Source: Bacteroides sp.
Lineage (GTDB): Bacteria; Bacteroidota; Bacteroidia; Bacteroidales; Bacteroidaceae
Assembly: GCA_019414665.1 (NCBI GenBank)
Contig: DXLO01000004.1
Coordinates: forward strand, 41,742 to 105,741
Length of the DNA: 64,000 nucleotides
Reading direction: 5' to 3'
The position numbers and the translations under genes are program-made. Each line of letters begins with the position of its first letter. Position 1 is the stretch's first letter. This document shows positions 26,587 through 34,831 of the stretch, piece after piece. The notes under the pieces were generated by a model. The model saw only the letters and a program-made list of their open reading frames with translations. It made no database searches and was not told the DNA's origin.

Positions 26587-28434
26587 ATGGCAGATGAAAT
26601 GATAGTCAAGGAGTTGGACCAAGTGGTGGTCCGTTTCTCAGGCGACTCAGGCGATGGTATGCAGCTGGCCGGAAATATCTTTTCTAATATTTCGGCTACA
26701 GTGGGAAATGATATCAGTACATTCCCCGATTACCCGGCGGATATACGTGCCCCGCAAGGTTCGTTGACCGGTGTGTCAGGTTTCCAGGTGCATATCGGTG
26801 CGGGTAAAGTTTTTACCCCTGGTGACAAATGCGACGTGCTGGTCGCAATGAATGCCGCTGCATTGAAAACACAATACAAATTTGCGAAGTCCACAGCTTG
26901 TATCATTATTGATACAGATTGTTTTCAGAAATCAGATCTGGACAAGGCGGCTTTCAAAACAGACAATCCGATTGAAGAAATGGGTATTAAGCAGGATGTA
27001 ATTGCTGCTCCTATTTCGCAGATGGTGAAAGATTGTCTGGCAGATACAGGCATGGACAACAAGTCAATGTTGAAATGTCGTAATATGTTTGCTTTGGGAT
27101 TGGTCTGCTGGTTGTTTAATCGTGACTTGGCGGTTGCTGAAAATTTCTTGCGCGAGAAATTTGCAAAGAAGCCGCAAATAGCTGAAGCGAATATTAAAGT
27201 GATACACGCCGGATATGATTATGGTCACAATACGCATGCGTCTGTGGATCATACTTATAAGGTGGAAACTAAGTCTAAAGTACCTGGAAAGTACATGGAT
27301 ATCAGCGGAAACAAGGCTACGGCTTATGGCTTAATTGCTGCTGCCGAGAAAGCAGGTCTGCGTTTGTTCCTGGGATCTTATCCCATTACTCCGGCAACAG
27401 ATATCTTGCATGAACTTTCTAAACATAAATCATTGGGAGTGACTACGGTTCAATGTGAAGATGAAATTTCAGGTTGCGCTACGGCTATCGGTGCCTCGTT
27501 TGCAGGTGCGTTGGCAGCTACTTCTACTTCGGGACCGGGTGTTTGTCTGAAATCAGAGGCTATGAATCTGGCTGTTATTACAGAATTACCATTGGTGGTT
27601 ATTAATGTACAGCGCGGCGGTCCTTCTACTGGTTTGCCTACTAAGTCTGAGCAAACAGATTTATTGCAGGCTTTGTTTGGCCGTAACGGTGAATCTCCTA
27701 TGCCGGTCATTGCCGCAGCTTCTCCAACTCATTGTTTTGATGCTGCTTATGATGCTTGTAAGATTGCCTTGGAACACATGACCCCGGTGGTGTTGCTGAC
27801 TGATGGTTTTGTAGCAAATGGTTCCGGTGCATGGAAGTTGCCTGATCTGGCGAACTATCCGGCTATTAACCCACCCTATGTTACTCCGGAAATGAAGGAT
27901 AATTATACTCCTTACAAGCGTAACGCCGAAACAGGTGTCCGTTATTGGGCATTGCCGGGACAGGAAGGTTATATGCATATTTTGGGAGGCTTGGAAAAAG
28001 ACAGTGATACAGGTGCTATTTCTACCGAGCCTGAAAACCATAATTTGATGTGCCGTTTGCGTGCCGAGAAGGTTGCTAAAATTCCAGTGCCTGATGTTAA
28101 GGTGCAAGGCTGCGTAGAGGATGCAGATTTGCTGATAGTAGGTTTCGGTGGAACTTACGGTCATTTATATTCAGCAATGGAGGAAATGAACCATGCGGGC
28201 AAGAAGGTTGCTTTGGCACATTTTGTTCATTTGAACCCGCTGCCTCACAATACGGCAGAAGTGCTGAAGAAATATAAGAAGGTAGTCGTGGCTGAGCAGA
28301 ATCTTGGTCAGTTTGCCGGATATCTCCGTATGAAAGTGGACGGATTTGTTCCTTATCAGTTTAATGAGGTAAAAGGCCAGCCGTTCGTAGTCAGCGAGTT
28401 AGTTGATGCTTTCACTGAGATTTTAAATAAATAA
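26587..28434 (+). CDS. korA: 2-oxoglutarate (2-oxoacid):ferredoxin oxidoreductase, alpha subunit with fused gamma domain
   Basis: 615 residues. The first 190 or so form the gamma (POR_N-associated) domain (RFSGDSGDGMQLAGN). The pyrimidine-binding alpha region follows (GSYPITPATDILHELSKH, EDEISGCATAIGASFAGALAATSTSGPG) and then the C-terminal transketolase-like domain. With KorB it decarboxylates a 2-oxoacid, most likely 2-oxoglutarate, in reversible exchange with ferredoxin. In strict anaerobes this feeds the incomplete TCA branch. The beta gene starts 24 bp downstream. Confidence 0.92.
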   Translation: MADEMIVKELDQVVVRFSGDSGDGMQLAGNIFSNISATVGNDISTFPDYPADIRAPQGSLTGVSGFQVHIGAGKVFTPGDKCDVLVAMNAAALKTQYKFAKSTACIIIDTDCFQKSDLDKAAFKTDNPIEEMGIKQDVIAAPISQMVKDCLADTGMDNKSMLKCRNMFALGLVCWLFNRDLAVAENFLREKFAKKPQIAEANIKVIHAGYDYGHNTHASVDHTYKVETKSKVPGKYMDISGNKATAYGLIAAAEKAGLRLFLGSYPITPATDILHELSKHKSLGVTTVQCEDEISGCATAIGASFAGALAATSTSGPGVCLKSEAMNLAVITELPLVVINVQRGGPSTGLPTKSEQTDLLQALFGRNGESPMPVIAAASPTHCFDAAYDACKIALEHMTPVVLLTDGFVANGSGAWKLPDLANYPAINPPYVTPEMKDNYTPYKRNAETGVRYWALPGQEGYMHILGGLEKDSDTGAISTEPENHNLMCRLRAEKVAKIPVPDVKVQGCVEDADLLIVGFGGTYGHLYSAMEEMNHAGKKVALAHFVHLNPLPHNTAEVLKKYKKVVVAEQNLGQFAGYLRMKVDGFVPYQFNEVKGQPFVVSELVDAFTEILNK

Positions 28435-28457
28435 TAACCGTAAAGAAAGTAAAGACT

Positions 28458-29462
28458 ATGAACGAATATACAGCAAAAGATTTCAAAAAGGGACAACCTC
28501 GCTGGTGTCCGGGTTGCGGTGACCATTTTTTCTTGGCTTCGCTGCACAAAGCGATGGCTGAATTGGGAGTGGCTCCTCATGATACTGCCGTTATTTCGGG
28601 TATCGGATGTTCCAGCCGTCTGCCTTATTACATGAATACATATGCCATGCAGACTGTGCACGGTCGTGCGGCTGCTATTTCTACAGGCTGCAAGGTGGCT
28701 AATCCGAAGATTACTGTCTGGCAGATTTCAGGGGATGGTGATGGGCTGGCTATTGGTGGAAATCATTTTATACACGCCGTTCGTCGTAATATCGACTTGA
28801 ATATGATTTTGTTGAACAACCGTATATATGGTTTGACCAAAGGACAGTATTCTCCGACCTCTCCCCGTGGATTTGTTAGCAAATCATCTCCTTACGGCAC
28901 TGTGGAAGATCCGTTTCATCCGGCTGAATTATGTTTTGGTGCGCGTGGGCGTTTCTTTGCCCGTGCGGTAGCTACGGATGGTCCTGGTACAGTGGAGATT
29001 CTGAAAGCTGCTGCCAATCATAAAGGTGCGGCTGTATGTGAAATTCTTCAGAACTGCGTCATTTTTAATGATGGAACACACGAATCAGTATATACGAAAG
29101 AAGGTCGTTCAAAGAATGCCATTTATTTGGAACACGGTAAACCGATGTTGTTTGGGGTAGATAAAGAATACGGGCTGATGCAGGAAGGTTTCGGGCTGAA
29201 AGTGGTAAAGATTGGCGAGAATGGTGTGACGGAAAAAGACATTTTAGTGCACGATGCTCATTGTATGGATAATACTTTGCAGTTGAAACTGGCATTGATG
29301 GAAGGACCGGATTTTCCGGTTGCATTAGGGGTGATCCGTGATGTGGAAGCGCCTACTTATGATGACGCCGTTAATGCACAGATTGAAGAAGTGGCCGCAA
29401 AGAAAAAATATCATAATTTCCAGGAATTACTGATGACAAATGATATTTGGGAAGTGAAATAA
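28458..29462 (+). CDS. korB: 2-oxoacid:ferredoxin oxidoreductase, beta subunit
   Basis: 334 residues with the TPP-binding motif QISGDGDGLAIGGNH...NNRIYGLTKGQ and the N-terminal WCPGCGDHF that contacts cofactor and cluster. The length and the lack of an extra ferredoxin domain fit the two-subunit KorAB form. It is the second gene of the korAB operon and is followed by a long hairpin. Confidence 0.93.
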   Translation: MNEYTAKDFKKGQPRWCPGCGDHFFLASLHKAMAELGVAPHDTAVISGIGCSSRLPYYMNTYAMQTVHGRAAAISTGCKVANPKITVWQISGDGDGLAIGGNHFIHAVRRNIDLNMILLNNRIYGLTKGQYSPTSPRGFVSKSSPYGTVEDPFHPAELCFGARGRFFARAVATDGPGTVEILKAAANHKGAAVCEILQNCVIFNDGTHESVYTKEGRSKNAIYLEHGKPMLFGVDKEYGLMQEGFGLKVVKIGENGVTEKDILVHDAHCMDNTLQLKLALMEGPDFPVALGVIRDVEAPTYDDAVNAQIEEVAAKKKYHNFQELLMTNDIWEVK

Positions 29463-29508
29463 TATTTTCATTTTCCCTGTAGGAACCGGATCTACAGAGT
29501 TGTTCTAA

Positions 29509-29565
29509 AAATTAAATGGTTAGTAATAGGCAGTGAATAATTGCCGGTTACTAACCATTTAATTT
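29509..29565. terminator. Bidirectional terminator between korB and upp
   Basis: A perfect 18-bp stem (AAATTAAATGGTTAGTAA and its complement) with a 21-nt loop that can pair internally (GGCA/TGCC). Confidence 0.8.
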
Positions 29566-29618
29566 AGAATTTTAGTGTGTAAGAGAACACACCTGAAACT
29601 GTCCTTATAGTTTGAGCT

Positions 29619-30278
29619 TTAGAGTTTCTCGCCGAATGATAAATCACCGGCATCCCCTAACCCCGGAACAATGTATTTGTGCTCGTCCAAGACAGGGTCT
29701 ATGGCGGCACACCATAATGTGACATCATCGCCGGGAAAAAGTTCTGCCATATGCGCTACCCCTTGTTGGCTGGCAATGACACAGGCCATCTGCAATTTAG
29801 CTGGTTTGCCTTTGGTAAGGAACGCTTTCCAGGCAAGTTCCATGCTTTCACCGGTGGCAAGCATGGGATCAACGAGAAGCAAGGTTCTGTCATTCAATGA
29901 AGGAGCGGCGATGTATTCAATGTGTACATCTACAATACGGTGTTCATCATCTTTGTAAAAACGGAATGCGGAAACGAAAGCGTTGTCGGCATGGTCGAAC
30001 ATGTTCAGAAAACCGGTGTGCAGCGGCAGTCCGGCACGGAATACCGTTGCGATCACTATTTTGTCATCGTGTGTGCTGGCCGTGGCAGTTCCCAAGGGTG
30101 TCTGTACTTGCTTTACGGAATAGGTTAGTGCTTTACTCATCTCGTATGCCATGATTTCTCCTATTCTTTCAATATTTCTGCGGAAACGCATACGATCATT
30201 TTGAATATGTACATCGCGCAATTCCGCTACATATTGGTTTAGGAGAGAATTGCCTTCACTGAGATTGATGATTTTCAT
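29619..30278 (-). CDS. upp: Uracil phosphoribosyltransferase
   Basis: 219 residues. The PRPP-binding motif is VDPMLATGESM and the uracil-binding end is VPGLGDAGDLSFG. It converts uracil and PRPP to UMP in pyrimidine salvage. It is monocistronic, convergent with korB and divergent from pckA. The N-terminal part is somewhat longer than in E. coli Upp (208 aa), as in other Bacteroidetes. Confidence 0.93.
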   Translation of the reverse strand: MKIINLSEGNSLLNQYVAELRDVHIQNDRMRFRRNIERIGEIMAYEMSKALTYSVKQVQTPLGTATASTHDDKIVIATVFRAGLPLHTGFLNMFDHADNAFVSAFRFYKDDEHRIVDVHIEYIAAPSLNDRTLLLVDPMLATGESMELAWKAFLTKGKPAKLQMACVIASQQGVAHMAELFPGDDVTLWCAAIDPVLDEHKYIVPGLGDAGDLSFGEKL

Positions 30279-30434
30279 ATCTATGCTTTTGTTATATTGT
30301 TGACTTTGACCTGCAAAGAAACAAATAATTTCTAGATTTGTAAAGTACGAATTGCATTTTTGTTACACAAATATAAATATTTGATTATTACGGAAATTTT
30401 TCTCTAATAACTTCTTTTTTTTAAAATAAAGCAC

Positions 30435-30442
30435 TAATTTTG
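30435..30442 (+). promoter_or_regulatory. -7 box of pckA
   Basis: TAATTTTG matches TAnnTTTG about 97 bp before ATG 30539. A T-rich tract stands where the -33 would be. The leader is fairly long and A-rich. Confidence 0.4.
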
Positions 30443-30538
30443 TAGCGCCTTAGACAAGGGGGTGTTGAAAAACATCTTCTTTCAGAAAATAAAGAGTAAA
30501 AATAACATTATACAATAACCAAATTAAATCATTAAAAA

Positions 30539-32146
30539 ATGGCAAATTTAGATTTAAGCAAGTACGGTATTACCGACGTGAAGGAAGTTCTCCACAATCC
30601 TTCTTATGATGTGCTTTTCGCTGAAGAAACTAAACCGGGATTGGAAGGTTTCGAAAAAGGACAGGTTACTGAACTGGGTGCTGTAAACGTAATGACTGGT
30701 GTTTACACAGGTCGTTCTCCTAAAGATAAATTCTTCGTTAAGAATGAAGCTTCTGAAAATTCAGTATGGTGGACTTCTGACGAATATAAAAACGATAACA
30801 AACCTTGTACTGAAGAAGCTTGGGCTGACTTGAAGTCTAAAGCTGTAAAACAATTGAGCGGCAAGCGTTTGTTCGTTGTTGATACATTCTGCGGTGCTAA
30901 TGCTGCAACTCGTATGAAAGTACGTTTCATCATGGAAGTAGCTTGGCAGGCTCATTTCGTAACTAACATGTTCATCCGCCCGACTGCTGAAGAACTGGAA
31001 GCTTACGGAGAACCTGATTTTGTATGTTTCAATGCATCTAAAGCAAAAGTTGATAACTATAAAGAACTGGGCTTGAACTCTGAAACAGCTACTGTTTTCA
31101 ACTTGAAGACTAAAGAACAAGTTATCCTGAACACTTGGTACGGTGGTGAAATGAAGAAAGGTATGTTCTCTATCATGAACTACATGAACCCGCTTCGTGG
31201 TATCGCTTCCATGCACTGCTCTGCTAATACAAATATGGAAGGAACTAGTTCGGCTATCTTCTTCGGTTTGTCTGGTACAGGTAAGACTACTTTGTCTACT
31301 GACCCGAAACGTAAGTTGATCGGTGACGACGAACACGGATGGGATGACGAAGGTGTATTCAACTACGAAGGTGGTTGCTATGCTAAAGTTATCAACTTGG
31401 ATAAGGAAAGTGAACCCGATATCTACGCTGCTATCAAACGTGACGCTTTGCTGGAAAACGTAACAGTTGATGCTAACGGTAAGATTGATTTCGCTGATAA
31501 GAGCGTAACAGAAAACACTCGTGTTTCTTATCCTATCTATCATATCGAAAACATCGTTAAACCTATCTCTAAAGGTCCTCACGCTCAACAAGTTATTTTC
31601 TTGTCAGCTGATGCATTCGGTGTATTGCCTCCGGTATCTATCTTGAACCCTGAACAAGCTCAGTATTACTTCTTGTCTGGATTTACAGCTAAATTGGCTG
31701 GTACAGAACGTGGTATTACTGAACCGACTCCGACATTCTCTGCTTGCTTCGGTGCTGCTTTCTTGTCATTGCATCCTACTAAGTATGCTGAAGAATTGGT
31801 TAAGAAGATGGAAAAGACTGGTGCTAAAGCATATTTGGTTAACACTGGTTGGAACGGTACTGGTAAACGTATCTCTATCCGCGATACTCGTGGTATCATC
31901 GATGCTATTTTGGATGGCTCTATTGATAAGGCTCCTACTAAGGTTATTCCTTACTTCGATTTCGTTGTTCCTACAGAATTGCCGGGTGTTGATCCGAAGA
32001 TCCTTGATCCTCGTGACACTTACGCTGACGCTGCTCAGTGGGATGAAAAAGCAAAAGACTTGGCTGGTCGTTTCATCAAGAACTTCGCTAAGTTCACTGG
32101 TAACGAAGCAGGTAAGAAATTGGTTGCTGCCGGTCCGAAATTGTAA
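30539..32146 (+). CDS. pckA: Phosphoenolpyruvate carboxykinase (ATP)
   Basis: 535 residues. The P-loop is Gly243-Thr251 (GLSGTGKTT), followed by the metal site (LIGDDEHGWDDEGVFNYEGGCYAK). RSPKDKF near residue 60 binds the substrate. In Bacteroides this enzyme mainly runs in the carboxylating direction, fixing CO2 onto PEP on the way to succinate and propionate. Codon choice is strongly biased, in keeping with high expression. It is monocistronic, with a strong terminator. Confidence 0.97.
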   Translation: MANLDLSKYGITDVKEVLHNPSYDVLFAEETKPGLEGFEKGQVTELGAVNVMTGVYTGRSPKDKFFVKNEASENSVWWTSDEYKNDNKPCTEEAWADLKSKAVKQLSGKRLFVVDTFCGANAATRMKVRFIMEVAWQAHFVTNMFIRPTAEELEAYGEPDFVCFNASKAKVDNYKELGLNSETATVFNLKTKEQVILNTWYGGEMKKGMFSIMNYMNPLRGIASMHCSANTNMEGTSSAIFFGLSGTGKTTLSTDPKRKLIGDDEHGWDDEGVFNYEGGCYAKVINLDKESEPDIYAAIKRDALLENVTVDANGKIDFADKSVTENTRVSYPIYHIENIVKPISKGPHAQQVIFLSADAFGVLPPVSILNPEQAQYYFLSGFTAKLAGTERGITEPTPTFSACFGAAFLSLHPTKYAEELVKKMEKTGAKAYLVNTGWNGTGKRISIRDTRGIIDAILDGSIDKAPTKVIPYFDFVVPTELPGVDPKILDPRDTYADAAQWDEKAKDLAGRFIKNFAKFTGNEAGKKLVAAGPKL

Positions 32147-32171
32147 TCTGAATTTTACAGATTTAACATAT

Positions 32172-32205
32172 AAAAAGTGGTTCCTATCGGGAACCACTTT
32201 TTTTT
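32172..32205 (+). terminator. Terminator of pckA
   Basis: AAAAAGTGGTTCC, loop TATCG, GGAACCACTTTTT plus further T residues. Confidence 0.92.
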
Positions 32206-32251
32206 ATGCTTGAAAATGCCTAGATTTGTTGCAAACCAAATATGATAGCAA

Positions 32252-32902
32252 ATGAAATTATTTAGATTAATGTTAGTTGGTGCAGGTATGTTCGTATTAT
32301 GCAGCTGTACATCGCAAGGTTCTCAACAGAAGGAAGTTGTTACGGATAGTGTTTCCGTGAGTCAGGTAGACCCTGTAATAGAAACTATTATGAGCCGCCG
32401 TAGTATACGGAAGTATAAGCCCAAGGCTGTGGAACGTGAAAAAATGCAGACTATTGTGGAATGTGGAATCAATGCACCTAATGGAATGAATAAACAGTCA
32501 TGGGAGGTTCGTGTAGTAGATAATCCGGAATTTATCAATGGTTTGACTGAAATTTTCAAAAAAGAAAATCCCAAAGCGGCAGAACGTCCGGGATTTCAGA
32601 ATATGTTCAATAATGCTCCTACAGTAGTGTTTATTGCTAACGATCCTGCATATGATATGTCACAGATAGATTGTGGTCTGTTGGGTGAGAATATGATTTT
32701 GTCTGCTTGGTCAATGGGAATAGGTTCCTGCTGTTTGGGAGGGCCTGTGCGTTTCATGAAATCACCTGCAGCTGCCGAATATATGAAACAGTTGGGATTC
32801 AGTGAAGGGTATGAGTTGCTTTATGCGATTGCTTTCGGTTATCCCGATGAAATGCCGGCTGCTAAACCTAGAGAAGTTAGTAAAGTAAAGTTTGTAGATT
32901 AA
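32252..32902 (+). CDS. Nitroreductase-family lipoprotein
   Basis: 216 residues. A lipoprotein signal with lipobox LCSC precedes a complete FMN-binding nitroreductase domain: SRRSIRKYKPKAVER, APNGMNKQSWEVRVV, GLLGENMILSAWSMGIGSCCLGG and a final IAFGYPDEMP. The family reduces nitro groups, quinones or flavins with NAD(P)H. An exported, lipid-anchored form is odd because NAD(P)H is not available outside the cytoplasm. The natural reductant and substrate are unknown. Confidence 0.85.
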   Translation: MKLFRLMLVGAGMFVLCSCTSQGSQQKEVVTDSVSVSQVDPVIETIMSRRSIRKYKPKAVEREKMQTIVECGINAPNGMNKQSWEVRVVDNPEFINGLTEIFKKENPKAAERPGFQNMFNNAPTVVFIANDPAYDMSQIDCGLLGENMILSAWSMGIGSCCLGGPVRFMKSPAAAEYMKQLGFSEGYELLYAIAFGYPDEMPAAKPREVSKVKFVD

Positions 32903-32903
32903 A

Positions 32904-32947
32904 TATAAAAAATCCCGAAGATAATATGGTCTCCGGGATTTTTTATA
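32904..32947. terminator. Bidirectional terminator between the nitroreductase gene and typA
   Basis: A perfect 14-bp stem TATAAAAAATCCCG/CGGGATTTTTTATA with a 16-nt loop. Confidence 0.88.
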
Positions 32948-32962
32948 TTAAAGGTAGATTGA

Positions 32963-34765
32963 TTAGCTTTTGTTAGCTCTCTTACGTTCTGTTTCGTCAA
33001 GAATCACTTTACGCATACGCATACTCTTTGGAGTAACTTCTACATATTCATCTTCCTTAATGTATTCCAATGCTTCTTCCAACGAAAATACTACCGGAGG
33101 AATGATGCGTGCCTTGTCATCAGAACCTGATGCGCGCATATTGGTAAGCTTCTTCGATTTAGTTACATTGATAACCAAGTCGTTTTCATGAACATGTTCA
33201 CCTACTACTTGGCCGGCATATACTTCGTCTTGCGGATAAATGAAAAATTTGCCACGATCCTGTAATTTGTCAATAGCGTATGCAAAAGCTGTTCCGCTTT
33301 CCATAGCAATCATAGAACCGTTGCTGCGACGTTCTATCTCGCCCTTGTATGGTTGGTAGCATTTAAAACGGTGAGCCATGATCGCTTCTCCGGCCGATGC
33401 TGTCAGTACATTGGTACGAAGACCGATAATACCGCGCGAAGGCATATCAAACTCAATGTTTACACGGTCACCCTGTGTTTCCATAGAAACTAAATCACCT
33501 TTACGGCGGGTTACCATATCGATCATTTTACTGGAATATTCTTCGGGTACGCTGATCGTTAATTCTTCGATAGGTTCGCATTTTACTCCGTCTATTTCTT
33601 TGAAGATAACCTGAGGCTGGCCCACTTGTAATTCGTATCCTTCGCGGCGCATGGTTTCAATCAGGACAGAAAGATGAAGCACACCACGTCCTGAAACAAT
33701 CCATTTACCGTCCTCCAGTTCGCTTTTGCGTACACGCAATGCCAGGTTCTTATCCAATTCTTTGGTCAAGCGGTCTTGGATGTGGCGTGAAGTCACAAAC
33801 TTACCTTCTTTGCCGAAGAAAGGAGAATCGTTGATAGTGAATAACATACTCATGGTCGGTTCGTCAATGGCGATGGGGGGCAATGGTTCCGGATTTTCGA
33901 AATCGCAGATAGTATCACCAATTTCGAAGCCTTCTACACCTACTACAGCACAGATGTCTCCCGATGAAACGGCATTTGTCTTTTTACGTCCTAAGCCTTC
34001 AAAAGTATGTAGCTCTTTGATTTTAGACTTTATCAGACTACCATCACGCTTTGCTAGTGTAATATTCATACCTTCTTTCAGCGTACCACGATGTACACGT
34101 CCTACAGCAATACGACCTGTATATGCTGAATAGTCTAAAGAGGTGATTAACATTTGAGGAGTTCCCTCCAACTGCTTCGGTGCCGGAATATGCTCAATAA
34201 TAGCGTCCAACAACGGAACCAGGTTTTCTGTCGGGGTCTTCCAATCAGTACTCATCCAATTATTTTTGGCAGAACCATAGATAACGGGGAAATCCAACTG
34301 ATCTTCTGTAGCATTCAGGCTGAACATCAAGTCGAATACCATTTCGTATACTTCTTCCGGACGGCAGTTGGGTTTATCCACCTTGTTCACTACAACTACA
34401 GGTTTCAAACCGATCTGTAATGCCTTTTGCAATACGAAGCGTGTCTGCGGCATCGGGCCTTCGAATGCGTCTACCAATAAGATACATCCATCAGCCATAT
34501 TGAGTACACGTTCTACTTCGCCACCGAAGTCGGCGTGTCCCGGAGTATCAATAATATTGATTTTTGTTCCTTTGTAGTTAATTGAAACGTTCTTTGAAAG
34601 GATAGTTATCCCTCTTTCGCGTTCCAAGTCATTATTATCCAATACCAGTTCACCATTTGTCTGGTCGTTGCGGAACAAATGTCCCGCCAGCATCATCTTG
34701 TCCACCAAAGTCGTTTTTCCGTGGTCTACGTGGGCGATGATCGCAATGTTTCTAATGTCTTGCAT
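32963..34765 (-). CDS. typA: Translational GTPase TypA/BipA
   Basis: 600 residues, the family's usual length. The G domain has the P-loop AHVDHGKTTL (residues 11-20), switch II DTPGHADFGGE and NKVD. Elongation-factor-like domains II, III and V follow, then the TypA-specific C-terminal domain ending KRANKS. It binds 70S ribosomes and helps 50S assembly and stress adaptation. It is monocistronic between two minus-strand units. Confidence 0.96.
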   Translation of the reverse strand: MQDIRNIAIIAHVDHGKTTLVDKMMLAGHLFRNDQTNGELVLDNNDLERERGITILSKNVSINYKGTKINIIDTPGHADFGGEVERVLNMADGCILLVDAFEGPMPQTRFVLQKALQIGLKPVVVVNKVDKPNCRPEEVYEMVFDLMFSLNATEDQLDFPVIYGSAKNNWMSTDWKTPTENLVPLLDAIIEHIPAPKQLEGTPQMLITSLDYSAYTGRIAVGRVHRGTLKEGMNITLAKRDGSLIKSKIKELHTFEGLGRKKTNAVSSGDICAVVGVEGFEIGDTICDFENPEPLPPIAIDEPTMSMLFTINDSPFFGKEGKFVTSRHIQDRLTKELDKNLALRVRKSELEDGKWIVSGRGVLHLSVLIETMRREGYELQVGQPQVIFKEIDGVKCEPIEELTISVPEEYSSKMIDMVTRRKGDLVSMETQGDRVNIEFDMPSRGIIGLRTNVLTASAGEAIMAHRFKCYQPYKGEIERRSNGSMIAMESGTAFAYAIDKLQDRGKFFIYPQDEVYAGQVVGEHVHENDLVINVTKSKKLTNMRASGSDDKARIIPPVVFSLEEALEYIKEDEYVEVTPKSMRMRKVILDETERKRANKS

Positions 34766-34787
34766 ACTATACCTATATATTTGGCTG

Positions 34788-34795
34788 CAAAGGTA
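34788..34795 (-). promoter_or_regulatory. -7 box of typA
   Basis: TACCTTTG on the minus strand, about 23 bp before the start codon. No well-spaced -33 was found. Confidence 0.4.
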
Positions 34796-34831
34796 CGATT
34801 TTTAATTCAAAAAATATTTGGCTGTTAACGA

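Noticed and set aside
30761..31591. Long open frame of 276 codons antisense to pckA
   Set aside because: It lies wholly inside pckA, and the product (Phe/Ser/Val-rich) resembles no protein. It arises from the strong codon bias of pckA.
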